The notes: a model not told the origin generated them from the sequence alone. A stretch of 64,000 nucleotides of DNA from Arthrospira sp. PCC 9108 (GCA_016745315.1 CP066886.1:4526501-4590500); one strand, 5' to 3'. Positions 48,770 to 58,188 are shown, numbered from the stretch's first letter. Program-made: numbers and translations.

Positions 48770-50035
48770 ATGATCATTGATGATTTTTCTTCTACCCCAG
48801 ATCCATTAAACCCTTCTCGTCGGGCCTATTTTGCCAGTCTTGAATTGACACAGATATCAGGAGAAGATCGGGGTCAAGCAATAAACAGAATGGCTGATGG
48901 TCTCAAACAACGAAAAAATGACATTCTGGAAGCGAACACCCTTGACTTGGAAGCCAGCAGAGAAATGGGGGTTTCCGAAGTGATTGGAGATTGGTTAAAA
49001 CTGACTCCAGTTCGCCTAGAAAAAGCGATTAAGGTATTGGAAAGGTTAAGCACCATCTCCGATCCTATCGGTCGGGTGGTTAGCGATCCTTACCAAATCA
49101 AACAGTATAAGGGCTATTATCAGTATATACCCCTGGGAGTCATTGCCCTCATTTACGAGGCTTTTCCTGAATTAGGGGCGATCGCCGCCGGTTTTGCTCT
49201 CAAAACTGCTAATAGTTTAATTCTCCAGGGAAGTAGTGAGGCTAACTCTTCCAATCAAATTATCGCCGAAACCCTACAATCAGCCCTAGAAGATGCGCGA
49301 ATGCCGCCGGGATGTTTAGAATTTGTTCCCGCTGACCCTGATCATCCTATCCCCGATTTAGTCACCGAAGACAGATATATCAACCTGATTATACCATACG
49401 GGCGACCCCAATTAATCCAAGAAGTGATTAATAAAGCCACAGTTCCCATTCTGAAAACAGCCATGGGGAATTGTTATCTTTACTGGTCTGCTACCGCTAG
49501 TATGGATTTAGTCCGGTGGATGATTACGGATAGCCATAAAAGTGAACCCGACCCAGTAAATGCGATCGAAAAGGTCTTAATTGACCCTCATCAAAAAAAC
49601 TCTTCCCTAGTGCGACTCTTAAATAGTTTGCAGGAAGAAGGTTTCCAATTACGAGGCGATCGCGATTTCATCCAAAACTTTCCCGAATTAACGGAAGCCG
49701 AACCCTCAGAATGGTATCATCCCTATTTGTCAAAAACCATAGCCTTCCGATTTGTGGAAAACCTCGAAAATGCGATCGGCATGATGAATCAGTGTAGCAG
49801 CAACCACGCCAATTGTATAGCGACCGAATCCTATAGCGAAAGTCGTATATTTGCCCAAAATTCCAATAGTGCGCTCACCTTCATGAACACATCCCCCCAA
49901 TTTTCACGTCATCAAAACCGAGGGGATGCGTTGTTTTTAGGAGTGTCGAATCAGAAAGGATATCGACGGGGTTTAATTAGCCTAGAAAGCCTAATGACCC
50001 TGAAACATATTGTACAGGGTAATGGCAGAGTGTGA
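48770..50035 (+). CDS. ProA-like protein lacking the catalytic cysteine
   Basis: 421 residues from ATG 48770 (MIIDDFSSTP). The whole length follows gamma-glutamyl phosphate reductase: GGYYQYIPLGV-type segment (YIPLGVIALIYEAFPE), ILQGSSEANSSN and LMTLKHIVQGNG at the end. Where ProA has the catalytic Cys (CNA.E), this protein has PDPVNAIEKVL with Val263, and the usual basic residues just before are also changed. It may have lost reductase activity and kept a regulatory or binding role. Many cyanobacteria encode a second ProA; this looks like that paralogue. Intact ORF, so it is maintained. Confidence 0.8.
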   Translation: MIIDDFSSTPDPLNPSRRAYFASLELTQISGEDRGQAINRMADGLKQRKNDILEANTLDLEASREMGVSEVIGDWLKLTPVRLEKAIKVLERLSTISDPIGRVVSDPYQIKQYKGYYQYIPLGVIALIYEAFPELGAIAAGFALKTANSLILQGSSEANSSNQIIAETLQSALEDARMPPGCLEFVPADPDHPIPDLVTEDRYINLIIPYGRPQLIQEVINKATVPILKTAMGNCYLYWSATASMDLVRWMITDSHKSEPDPVNAIEKVLIDPHQKNSSLVRLLNSLQEEGFQLRGDRDFIQNFPELTEAEPSEWYHPYLSKTIAFRFVENLENAIGMMNQCSSNHANCIATESYSESRIFAQNSNSALTFMNTSPQFSRHQNRGDALFLGVSNQKGYRRGLISLESLMTLKHIVQGNGRV

Positions 50036-50102
50036 ACTTAACCCGGCTGTCAGAGTCTAAGTTAGCTTCTGACCTACTCAGGAACAACTTTTGTCGCCGG
50101 GG

Positions 50103-50915
50103 CTAGTTTTCCACCAATTTAACTTTTTTAGCCAAACCCAAAAATTGTAGAAGTTGAATAGTCATCCAGGTTAAATCAATTTCCCACCATTTCAGACCAT
50201 GACGGGCGGAATATTGGAAAGCATGGTGATTATTGTGCCAGCCTTCCCCATAGGTGACAAGAGCAACCCACCAACAATTTTTCGAGTTATCATTAGATTG
50301 ATATGTTTGATAGCCAAACTTGTGAGTAGCGCTATTGACAAACCAGGTACAATGAAAAACCACAACGATGCGGAAAAAGATGCCCCAGACGACCAACGGC
50401 CATCCTCCGAGAAGATATAAAACCACACCCAAGGCGACTTGGATGGGAATGAAATAATTTTGCAGGAACAGATAAACTGGGTCTTCGTTGATATCTTTGG
50501 TAAAGCGGGGAACATCAGCATCAGCAGGAATTTCCCGCAACATCCAACCCATGTGACTCCACCAAAAACCCTTGTTAGAGTCGTGGGGGTCAAGGGTTTG
50601 ATCAGAGTACAGATGGTGCATACGGTGTAAACCGACCCACTGGATAGGTCCTCCTTGACAGGCTAAAGCGCCGCAAAAAGCCAAGAAATATTCTAGCCAT
50701 TTGGGAGTTTCAAAACTGCGGTGGGTGATTAAGCGGTGAAACCCTAGGGTAATTCCTAAGCCACCAGTTACCCAGTGCAAAAATACGGCCACACCAATTG
50801 CAGCCCAGCTAAAATTACTCGGGACTAGGACAAAAAGTGCGCCAATGTGGAGGAATGCCATAAATATTATGGTCATCCAGTCGAGTTTGAGTTTGGTTTC
50901 AGTTGCAATCGTCAT
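50103..50915 (-). CDS. desC: Delta-9 acyl-lipid desaturase DesC
   Basis: Introduces the first double bond (delta-9) in lipid-bound C18/C16 acyl chains in membranes. The three histidine clusters are HRLITH, HRMHH and HNNHH, with four or so hydrophobic segments between. I choose ATG 50915 (MTIATETKLK), which matches my memory of Spirulina DesC; an ATG 9 bp upstream is also possible. 270 residues, standard length. Divergent from the PLP gene at 50993. Confidence 0.94.
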   Translation of the reverse strand: MTIATETKLKLDWMTIIFMAFLHIGALFVLVPSNFSWAAIGVAVFLHWVTGGLGITLGFHRLITHRSFETPKWLEYFLAFCGALACQGGPIQWVGLHRMHHLYSDQTLDPHDSNKGFWWSHMGWMLREIPADADVPRFTKDINEDPVYLFLQNYFIPIQVALGVVLYLLGGWPLVVWGIFFRIVVVFHCTWFVNSATHKFGYQTYQSNDNSKNCWWVALVTYGEGWHNNHHAFQYSARHGLKWWEIDLTWMTIQLLQFLGLAKKVKLVEN

Positions 50916-50992
50916 GAATATCAAATTTTTGAACAGACCAGACCTGTTGGCGGCATAATATGCAGCACCCCTAATTCAGCTTTAGTCAGGTA

Positions 50993-52234
50993 ATGAGACA
51001 CAGCATAGAGTCACTACATGAAGCGCCACAGGCATTATCCCCAATTTTTTCGGGAATTGACACTAAGGTCAAGCACCACCTCCGACGAGTGTTAGATGCT
51101 TTCCGTACTCACCGGGTAGGAACCCATCATTTTGCCGGAGTTTCCGGCTACGGACACGATGATCTCGGTCGTCAAACTTTTGATCGCGTGTTTGCGGATG
51201 TTATGGGCGCAGAAGCGGCGGCGGTAAGAGTCCAGTTTGTTTCTGGAACTCATGCGATCGCCTGTGCCCTTTTTGGGTGTCTGCGTCCAGGGGATGAGAT
51301 GCTGGCCGTAGTTGGTTCTCCCTACGATACCCTCGAAGAGGTTATCGGTTTACGCGGAAAAGGTCAAGGTTCCTTAATAGAGTTTGGCATACTTTACCGA
51401 CAATTAGATCTTTGTGCTGATGGAAGTTTGGATTGGTCGGCTTTATCAACAGCGATCGCACCCCATACTCGTTTGGTTTTGATTCAGCGCTCTTGTGGCT
51501 ATTCCTGGCGCAATTCCCTTTCCATTGCTGATATTGAGAGGGTTGTCCAGATGGTGAAGGCACAAAATCCCGATACTATCTGTTTTGTGGACAACTGCTA
51601 TGGCGAGTTTGTGGAAGACCGGGAACCGACGGCGGTGGGGGCTGATTTGATAGCTGGTTCCCTGATTAAAAATCCGGGGGGGACTATTGCGGCGGCGGGG
51701 GGTTATGTGGCGGGGCGTTCAGATTTGGTAGAAGCGGCCGCCTGTCGCCTCACCGCGCCCGGTATTGGTAGCAGTGGGGGGGCAACCTTTGAACAATACC
51801 GATTGCTGTTTCAGGGGCTATTCCTTGCGCCTCAGATGGTGGGGGAAGCGGTTAAGGGGGGACATTTGATTGCTTATGTGTTTGACCAGTTGGGTTATCG
51901 GGTTAATCCTGCGCCTCTGATACCTCGGCGCGATATTATTCAGGCGATCGAGTTGGGTTCACCCGATAAGTTGGTGGCTTTTTGTCGCATTTTGCAGAAG
52001 TTTTCGCCTATTGGGTCCTATCTTGATCCGGTTCCGGGGGAAATGCCAGGATATGAGAGTGAGTTGGTGATGGCGGGGGGGACTTTTATTGATGGTAGTA
52101 CCTCTGAGTTTTCGGCTGATGGTCCTTTGCGAGAACCCTATATTGTTTTCTGTCAGGGGGGGACTCACTGGACTCATGTGGCGATCGCTTTGGAAGCTGC
52201 TATAGAAGCGATCGCTTCCCTAAATGATGCTTAA
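50993..52234 (+). CDS. Methionine gamma-lyase/aluminium-resistance family PLP protein
   Basis: A 413-residue fold-type I PLP protein of the family annotated as methionine gamma-lyase or aluminium resistance protein (Met_gamma_lyase Pfam). The PLP lysine is in GSLIKNPGGT, the cofactor Asp in ICFVDNCYGEF, and FVSGTHAIACALFG binds the phosphate. AGVSGYGHDDLGR near the N-terminus is a family hallmark. The physiological reaction is not firmly established for cyanobacterial members. Intact. Confidence 0.85.
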   Translation: MRHSIESLHEAPQALSPIFSGIDTKVKHHLRRVLDAFRTHRVGTHHFAGVSGYGHDDLGRQTFDRVFADVMGAEAAAVRVQFVSGTHAIACALFGCLRPGDEMLAVVGSPYDTLEEVIGLRGKGQGSLIEFGILYRQLDLCADGSLDWSALSTAIAPHTRLVLIQRSCGYSWRNSLSIADIERVVQMVKAQNPDTICFVDNCYGEFVEDREPTAVGADLIAGSLIKNPGGTIAAAGGYVAGRSDLVEAAACRLTAPGIGSSGGATFEQYRLLFQGLFLAPQMVGEAVKGGHLIAYVFDQLGYRVNPAPLIPRRDIIQAIELGSPDKLVAFCRILQKFSPIGSYLDPVPGEMPGYESELVMAGGTFIDGSTSEFSADGPLREPYIVFCQGGTHWTHVAIALEAAIEAIASLNDA

Positions 52235-52243
52235 TCCGTCAAT

Positions 52244-52567
52244 TTAGCTACTGACTTGGCCGGCGGCCAAGACAATCGCTGCCCTCCGGTAATAGCTGGG
52301 GAACTTGTAAAAGGTCTGGTCAAATTGCCGGTATTTGGGGTTGGGGTTCTTGGCGGTTGGGTGAATCAGTTTCTCAACGGCTAGAACCCGTTTTTGACTC
52401 GATAACCCTCCGAGAGACGGCCAATGAGTTAAGAGAATTCCTATCAAATGCCGACAGACACCTAGGGAGACCTCAACCGTTTGGCTCAACAGCACTCGCG
52501 CTGCTGCTGTCGGGTTAAGATTCCATCGGTCTGTACGGACGATTGATGTGGATTTGTTGGTTGCCAT
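52244..52567 (-). pseudogene. TnpB-like N-terminal fragment
   Basis: 107 residues ending FPSYYRRAAIVLAAGQVSS. This resembles the N-terminus of the zinc-ribbon-less TnpB branch and appears to be just the part missing from the gene at 25875, which starts at the next block (TRYREWQSG). The catalytic part is absent here, so it is a remnant. It ends beside the right-end hairpin of another TnpB element. Confidence 0.6.
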
Positions 52568-52592
52568 AACGCGCTTGTTACCCCAAGGCTTG

Positions 52593-53519
52593 TCAGATCG
52601 GCAGCTCCTTGACCCCCACCTGCCGTTCGGCGAGGTGGGGGAATGCGTCGCTATTTTTGTTCAAATCTTCATAGGCGACCAAATCGTTAGATTGGATAAC
52701 GGAATACGCCAATCTCTTGCAATATTCTTTTCGCTGCCTACTTACTCTTAAATGCTTACGAGCATATCTATTTCTAGCTTTGTGATAGTTGTTCGATTGC
52801 TTTTTTTGGGCTGTTTTTTTAGCTGGACTGTACTTTTTAGACTTCTTTCGATTGGCTCTCTTTAACTGCTTTTCAGCTTGGCGGTAGAACTTGGGAGATG
52901 GTTCAACATTGCCTTTATTGTCAGCAATAAATTATCTAATTCCTAAGTCTAAACTTACGATTTTATGAGTGGGTTCAGTCTCTATCCTGACATTGACAGC
53001 GATCGCAAATTGAGCATAGTATCCGTCAGCCCGGCGGACTAATCGGACTCGTTTAATTTGCTTGATATCGTAGTAGTTGAGGTCCCAGGTTCCCTTTAAT
53101 TTCAGAGTTCCGATACCTTTTTTGTCAGAAAAGGTAATAGCTTTTCTGGTTTCCGAAAGTTTCCATCCGCTAGTTTTATATTCAACTGAGCGAGCATTTT
53201 TCTTGAACTTAGGAAATCCCTTTTTCCCCTTAACTTTTTTCTGACAGTTATCGTAGAAGCGAGAAATAGCCAACCAAGCGCGTTCAGGCGCTGATTGTCT
53301 AGCCATCGAGTTCAATTCATTAGCCCAAGGAAACTCAGCCGCTAAGACAGCACAATATTTATTAAGGTCATATTTTCCCACCCTCTTATTGTCCATCCAA
53401 TAGCGCAAACATTTGTTTTGGATGAACTGAGATGTGCGAATAGCCTCGTCTATAGCTTGGTACTGAGATGGTTTGGCTTTTATTTTGAACTTGTATACAA
53501 TCATTGCCCAACTTAACAA
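52593..53519 (-). pseudogene. Third tnpB, nonsense-mutated and 3'-deleted
   Basis: ORF 53519-52932 starts MLSWAMIVYKFKIKAKPSQY and runs to VSLDLGIR, the first RuvC Asp, then TAA. The same frame continues with FIADNKGNVEPSPKFYRQAE and LVAYEDLNKNS (catalytic Glu), then passes directly into the right-end hairpin at 52613-52641 and stops at 52593. The zinc ribbon and last RuvC Asp are deleted. Inactive as a nuclease, yet the omega-RNA-like end is kept. Confidence 0.85.
52613..52641 (-). ncRNA. Right-end hairpin of the third TnpB element
   Basis: CCCCCACC at 52613 and GGTGGGGG at 52634 form an 8-bp G-C rich stem with a small loop (TGCCGTTCGGCGA, itself foldable). It is the typical end of IS200/IS605 omega RNAs and directly abuts the truncated coding region. 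Confidence 0.5.
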
Positions 53520-53705
53520 GGTTATGCTATTATGGCATATAAATGAAAAGATAGCAATAGTAGGTAAGCGAATTTATTCGCCTTTGCCGCTACATCCGCC
53601 CTTTAAATAGAGTCGGCCAAAGCGGCTATCGAGTATTTCCAGATCATGCAACTTTTCACATTCCCACGACAAACGGCGCGAGGATTCTCAGTTCTTTCTC
53701 AGTCC

Positions 53706-54029
53706 ATGCAAGAGGTGCTTATGACGGGCCAGGACTTACGACAACTTCTGTTAAACAAGTGGGGAGTCTCCTATGATATCCAACTGCGGCGGACGCGGGG
53801 CAAAATTTTTGTCCAAGTTATGTGGAAGTACCTAGAACAGGCTTCTTTTCATTTGGGTGAGGCTGAGTATCTCGATCACCTCAATGCGATCGCTGATTAT
53901 CTCACCAGTTTGGGAGGATCACAACAGGTTACCAATTATATCCTGAACACTCGCGATCGCCCCCGGCTAGGAAAAGCCGTCAGTATTCCCATTGACTTGG
54001 GGGGTAGGGCTTCCGAATGGATGGTCTAA
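53706..54029 (+). CDS. DUF3067 family protein
   Basis: About 100 conserved residues from MTGQDLRQLLLNKWG to DLGGRASEWMV, the DUF3067 domain found in cyanobacteria and chloroplasts; function unknown. The ATG at 53706 and that at 53721 (MTGQDLR) are both possible, and the latter fits the family best. The upstream ATG at 53646 adds residues without family support. Its stop overlaps the end of the convergent kinase gene by 4 bp. Confidence 0.85.
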   Translation: MQEVLMTGQDLRQLLLNKWGVSYDIQLRRTRGKIFVQVMWKYLEQASFHLGEAEYLDHLNAIADYLTSLGGSQQVTNYILNTRDRPRLGKAVSIPIDLGGRASEWMV

Positions 54030-55357
54030 TCAGAGTCCTCCGTTACCAGGGGAATAGTAATCGTGAACCTAGCCCCTGAGTCGATTTGGGAGGTACAGGT
54101 TAACTTACCTCGGTGTTTTTCTTCGATAATATGGCGAGAGATAGCTAACCCAATACCTGTACCCTTACCAATAGATTTAGTCGTAAATAGATAATCAAAA
54201 ATTTTCTCTTGCACTTGTGCAGTCATACCAATTCCATTATCTTCAATCCTAATCACTGCTGATGTGCCATCTTCTCCCAGTTCAGTGGTAATTTTGATCG
54301 AGTGGGGGTCTTTCTCTAAGTCCTCATAGCTGGAACCCTCACTAGCATACTCGATCGCATCAATACCATTAGTGATCAAATTCATGAATACCTGATTCAT
54401 CTGGCTGGGGTAGCATCTAATCGGCGGAAGGTACCCATATTCTTTAATCACCATGATCGCAGGTCGATCGCGATTCGCTTTTAATCGATGCTGTAAAATC
54501 AGCAAAGTGCTTTCAATACCTTGATGCAGGTCGAACAATACCGCATTATTATCATCGGAGCGTGAGAAAGTCCTCAGACTTTGGCTGATATTGCGGATGC
54601 GTTCTGTCCCCACTCGCATAGAAGCAATCAGTTGCGGTAGATCCTCCATCAGATATTCAAGATCAATGTCCTCGGCGTGATGATCAAGATCCGGCGGTGC
54701 TTCCGGGAACATCTGTTGGTACATTTGCAAGTGTTTCAGCAAGTCGAACACATAAATACTCGCATGGCTCAAATTCGCTTCAATAAAACCAATCGGATTA
54801 TTGATTTCATGGGCCACCCCAGCCACCAGTTGACCCAAGGTAGACATTTTTTCACTCTGAACCAGTTGTAGTTGAAATTTTCGCAGGTTATCTAGGGCCT
54901 GGGTTAGTTCGTGGGTGCGTTCCGCTACTCTCTGTTCTAGTTGGAAGTTGCGATCGGCTAGTTGTTGGGTTAGGTAACGGATCTTTAAATGTACATTAAC
55001 ACGGGCCAGCACTTCTTCTGGCTGAAACGGTTTCGTAATATAGTCTACTGCTCCTAGGGATAAGCCTTTCACCTTATCGGCCGTATCGTCTAGGGCTGTC
55101 ATCAGAATTACTGGGATATTACAGGTTGAAGGGTTCTGTTTCAGACGGCGACAGGTTTCAAAGCCGTCCATCTTAGGCATGACGATATCCAGCAGAATTA
55201 GATCCGGTTGGATCGCTTCCGCTTGGGCGATCGCTTCAATGCCATTGGTGGCGATCGCTATTTGACAACCCACATTGGCGATCGTATCGGCAATCAAACT
55301 CAGATTTGATCGGTTATCCTCGACAATTAAAATTGTGTCATCGGTCGAATCAGTCAT
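54026..55357 (-). CDS. Receiver-histidine kinase hybrid
   Basis: 443 residues: an N-terminal response-regulator receiver (about 8-125; phosphoacceptor D57 in LILLDIVMP, K109 in YITKPF), a coiled-coil linker (about 128-170), a histidine-kinase dimerisation domain with H183 (VAHEINNPIGF) and an ATPase domain (NGIDAIEYA, EDNGIGM, GKGTGIGLAIS). No TM segment, so it is cytoplasmic. It is the kind of kinase that receives phosphate and passes signals on; partner unknown. Convergent with the DUF3067 gene. Confidence 0.9.
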   Translation of the reverse strand: MTDSTDDTILIVEDNRSNLSLIADTIANVGCQIAIATNGIEAIAQAEAIQPDLILLDIVMPKMDGFETCRRLKQNPSTCNIPVILMTALDDTADKVKGLSLGAVDYITKPFQPEEVLARVNVHLKIRYLTQQLADRNFQLEQRVAERTHELTQALDNLRKFQLQLVQSEKMSTLGQLVAGVAHEINNPIGFIEANLSHASIYVFDLLKHLQMYQQMFPEAPPDLDHHAEDIDLEYLMEDLPQLIASMRVGTERIRNISQSLRTFSRSDDNNAVLFDLHQGIESTLLILQHRLKANRDRPAIMVIKEYGYLPPIRCYPSQMNQVFMNLITNGIDAIEYASEGSSYEDLEKDPHSIKITTELGEDGTSAVIRIEDNGIGMTAQVQEKIFDYLFTTKSIGKGTGIGLAISRHIIEEKHRGKLTCTSQIDSGARFTITIPLVTEDSD

Positions 55358-55599
55358 GGGATCGGGGGGTGTGAAGGTAGTTGGCCAGATTGCTTAATTA
55401 CCTGATGGCGATAAATAATGAATTGCATCTACTTACTCAATTGTAGCTCAAAGCTGGGGTTTCCTTTCGGGTTCCTTGAGGCGATCGCTACTCTACCCAT
55501 CATAAATCAGCCTCAAATAAATGAGACAACAACCTCTACTGTGTGGTAATATAGTAAGCACACCTTTCCTATAACTTATTCAACTCACCTACTTAAATC

Positions 55600-56010
55600 A
55601 TGACAACATCTTCCGTCAAAGCATCACAATTCCAGCTTGAATCCAATTCTGGGGAGTGCGGAGTCTCCAAACTTCCACCCGAGGCATTGACTCTTATGGC
55701 TGACTTTTTTAAAGTTCTTTCCGAAGTCAGTCGCCTCCAGATTGTTTGCTGCTTAAAAACTGGTGCCAAAAATGTTACTCAAATTATTGAAGCCACTGGT
55801 TTAGGACAAGCTAACGTTTCCAAACACTTAAAAATGCTTGCTCAAGCTGGGATTGTCACTCGCCGGCAACAGGGGGTTAATGTTTATTATGAAATTGCTA
55901 ATCCTTTCCTATTTGAGTTGTGTGAGTTAGTCTGTGATTCCCTATCGGTTCAGATAAATCAGCAAAACAAACAGTTTGAAAAGCTCCGAGTTCTTCAAGA
56001 AGCATTCTAG
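55600..56010 (+). CDS. ArsR-family transcriptional repressor beside sqr
   Basis: A 136-residue winged-helix ArsR/SmtB protein. The recognition helix is around GQANVSKHLKMLAQAGIV, followed by the wing (RRQQGVNVYYEI). Cys at 20, 50, 51, 108 and 112 could sense thiol-reactive ligands. It faces the SQR gene tail to tail. In Synechocystis an ArsR-type regulator (SuoR) controls an SQR gene and responds to arsenic/sulfide; this looks like the counterpart. It could also act on acr3, which has no local regulator. The regulatory link is inference. Confidence 0.85.
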   Translation: MTTSSVKASQFQLESNSGECGVSKLPPEALTLMADFFKVLSEVSRLQIVCCLKTGAKNVTQIIEATGLGQANVSKHLKMLAQAGIVTRRQQGVNVYYEIANPFLFELCELVCDSLSVQINQQNKQFEKLRVLQEAF

Positions 56011-56025
56011 CTTCCTAATTAATCA

Positions 56026-56062
56026 CCCGACACAGCCCCTAATTCCCTAGGTCAGTGTCGGG
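56026..56062. terminator. Hairpin between convergent arsR and sqr
   Basis: CCCGACAC at 56026 pairs with GTGTCGGG at 56055 (8 bp, loop 21 nt). It lies between the arsR stop and the sqr stop and could terminate both transcripts. It lacks a long U-run on either side, so it is a moderate candidate. Confidence 0.5.
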
Positions 56063-56086
56063 ATTTACTAATATTGACAAGTTAGC

Positions 56087-57364
56087 CTAAGATTTTTGTC
56101 CCGCTAACATATCCGCCTCAAAAGGTTTCCCTTTTAACATCCGATTCCAATACAGCCAAGGCAAAACATAGCGCTTCACTAACCACATACTATAACGTTC
56201 TTCCGTCGGGTCGAATGGAAAACTAGATTTCGGAACACCATCATAATCAAACTCTGCCATAATTGTCCGCCCATAACCTGTTACCAACGGACAGCAAGCA
56301 TACCCGCCATATTTTCCCCCTAGTTGTTTAGCAGCCATCACCGCTAACAAATTCTCCACTAATGCGGGTGCTTGTCGCCGAATAGCAGCCGCTGTTTTAG
56401 AATTGGGAAGAGACGAAGCATCCCCTAAGCTAAAAACATTCGGATAAACATTATGTTGCAGCGTGTATTTGTCTACATCTACCCAACCTTTCGTGGGTCC
56501 CTCTTTCACCGCTAAAGGACTGTTTTTAATAAAATCAGGGGCACTCATTGGCGGCGTGACATGAATCATATCATATTTAATCCTGATTTCCTCTACTCCC
56601 GCCTCCGTGGTTTTTTCAAAAACTGCTTCCTGGCTTGAGGGAATAATCGCTTTCAGATTATGCTTATATTTGACATCAATATTTCGGCGCGCGGCAATCT
56701 TTTCTAAAGATTCACAGTAGCCTGTTATCCCAAAAATTTTGGCTCCCGGAGTTCCATAAATCACATTCGACCGATTCCTAACTCCATTTTTGATGAAAGT
56801 ATCATCCGCCAAATACATGATTTTTTGAGGCGCTCCCGCACACTTAATAGGAGTCGCAGGAAAAGTGAAAATCGCGTTCCCTCCTTGAAAATTCTTGATC
56901 ACTTCCCAGGTGTACTCGGCATAATCTTTAGAATAGTTGCTAGTTACCCCATTTTTGCCGATCGCATCTGTTAGTCCTTCTACTTTATCCCAGTCAATTT
57001 GAATCCCTGGACAAACTATCAGATAATCATATTTGATGGCTCGTCCATCTTGCAGAATCACTAGATTTTGCTCTGGTTCAAAGGTTTTTGCTGCTGCTTT
57101 CAACCAGGTAGCACCCGTAGGAATACAGTCTTTTTCCTCCCGGATAGTATCTTCAAGACGATAAGCACCACCACCCACTAAAGTCCAAGCTGGTTGATAG
57201 TAATGTTTATCTGAGGGTTCAATAATAGCGATATCTAGGCTACTATCCTGTTGTAAAATTTGGGCAGCCACAGTTATGCCAGCCGCTCCCCCACCCACAA
57301 CCACAATGGTATGATGGAGAGAATCTGTGATGGTTTTGGATGTGGGACTTTCCGAATTTGTCAT
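56087..57364 (-). CDS. sqr: Sulfide:quinone oxidoreductase (type II-like)
   Basis: A 425-residue FAD disulfide-oxidoreductase family protein that oxidises sulfide and passes electrons to the quinone pool. The N-terminal FAD motif is VVGGGAAGITVAAQI; CPGIQIDW, IKCAGAPQK and SLGDASSLPNSKTAAAIRRQAP fit SQR. Intact start at ATG 57364. It lies next to an ArsR regulator, and the upstream region has a palindrome (57441-57454) that may be its operator. Homologous to the SQR of the Synechocystis suo operon, which is linked to arsenic response. Confidence 0.88.
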   Translation of the reverse strand: MTNSESPTSKTITDSLHHTIVVVGGGAAGITVAAQILQQDSSLDIAIIEPSDKHYYQPAWTLVGGGAYRLEDTIREEKDCIPTGATWLKAAAKTFEPEQNLVILQDGRAIKYDYLIVCPGIQIDWDKVEGLTDAIGKNGVTSNYSKDYAEYTWEVIKNFQGGNAIFTFPATPIKCAGAPQKIMYLADDTFIKNGVRNRSNVIYGTPGAKIFGITGYCESLEKIAARRNIDVKYKHNLKAIIPSSQEAVFEKTTEAGVEEIRIKYDMIHVTPPMSAPDFIKNSPLAVKEGPTKGWVDVDKYTLQHNVYPNVFSLGDASSLPNSKTAAAIRRQAPALVENLLAVMAAKQLGGKYGGYACCPLVTGYGRTIMAEFDYDGVPKSSFPFDPTEERYSMWLVKRYVLPWLYWNRMLKGKPFEADMLAGQKS

Positions 57365-57440
57365 AAGGTATTTTTACTCCCGTGACTTTAACTTTAATAA
57401 TTTTAGGCTTTATTGTCAACCAGATCACACCAATCATCAA

Positions 57441-57454
57441 AATTGTTAACAATT
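57441..57454. promoter_or_regulatory. Palindromic candidate operator upstream of sqr
   Basis: AATTGTTAACAATT, a perfect 14-bp palindrome 77 bp before the sqr start, followed closely by TTGATCAA. ArsR-type operators are palindromes of this kind, and the ArsR gene next door is the natural partner. The rest of the 420-bp gap (57365-57783) has no gene. Confidence 0.45.
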
Positions 57455-57783
57455 GATCAACACCAATTATTAACCTGAATTTTGATGATAGTATGCTAGT
57501 CCCATAACAACAACGATTGCATCATTATTGAACTAGCTATAACCAAAATGGTAGCTGCTAGAGTATTTATACATATCATTCAACCCAGTTGCGCCACCAT
57601 TCTAATCATTCGTTCAACTGAAAACTGATCTATACATAGCCATTGACATATTCTACCATAAATGCTATAATCGCGTCAACCTTGAGCCATATATTTACCT
57701 CCATATTGATGGATTTTTAATATTTTTATTAATCAGATAAATCTCGGCTAAAGTCCCATAAACTAAATCATCAAATCAATCCT

Positions 57784-58188
57784 ATGGTTGCCCACGATCT
57801 CATCGAAACCATCAAACAAGATTATCAAAACTTTCCCGATAATCAAACCTATAGTATTTATGCAGAAAACGTTTATTTTAAAGACCCTGTTAATGAATTT
57901 TCGGGATGCGATCGCTATCAAAAAATGATCAACTTCATGGCCACCTGGTTTCAGGATATCCAATTAGACTTACATGATATTTCGGAATCTGGGGACACCA
58001 TCGAGACCCAATGGACTCTCAGTTGGACCGTATCTGTACTGCCCTGGGCTCCGCGACTATCCATCCCCGGTTACAGCCACCTACACATCAACCCAGAAGG
58101 CTTAATTGACCGCCACATAGACTACTGGAACTGTTCCCGCCTCGCCGTAGTCAAACAGCTTTTTCAACAAAACAGCCCTAAACGTTAG
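57784..58188 (+). CDS. DUF2358 family protein
   Basis: A 134-residue soluble protein with a SnoaL/NTF2-like fold (DUF2358), conserved in cyanobacteria and plastids; function unknown. Conserved parts: YAENVYFKDPVNEFSG, GDTIETQWTLSWTV and IDRHIDYWNCSRL. Start ATG 57784. It is followed 38 bp later by the ArsA-type ATPase in the same direction. Confidence 0.85.
   Translation: MVAHDLIETIKQDYQNFPDNQTYSIYAENVYFKDPVNEFSGCDRYQKMINFMATWFQDIQLDLHDISESGDTIETQWTLSWTVSVLPWAPRLSIPGYSHLHINPEGLIDRHIDYWNCSRLAVVKQLFQQNSPKR

Noticed and set aside
50192..50593. Second minus-strand ORF inside desC
   Set aside because: Alternative frame of the desaturase; the real frame carries all three His clusters.
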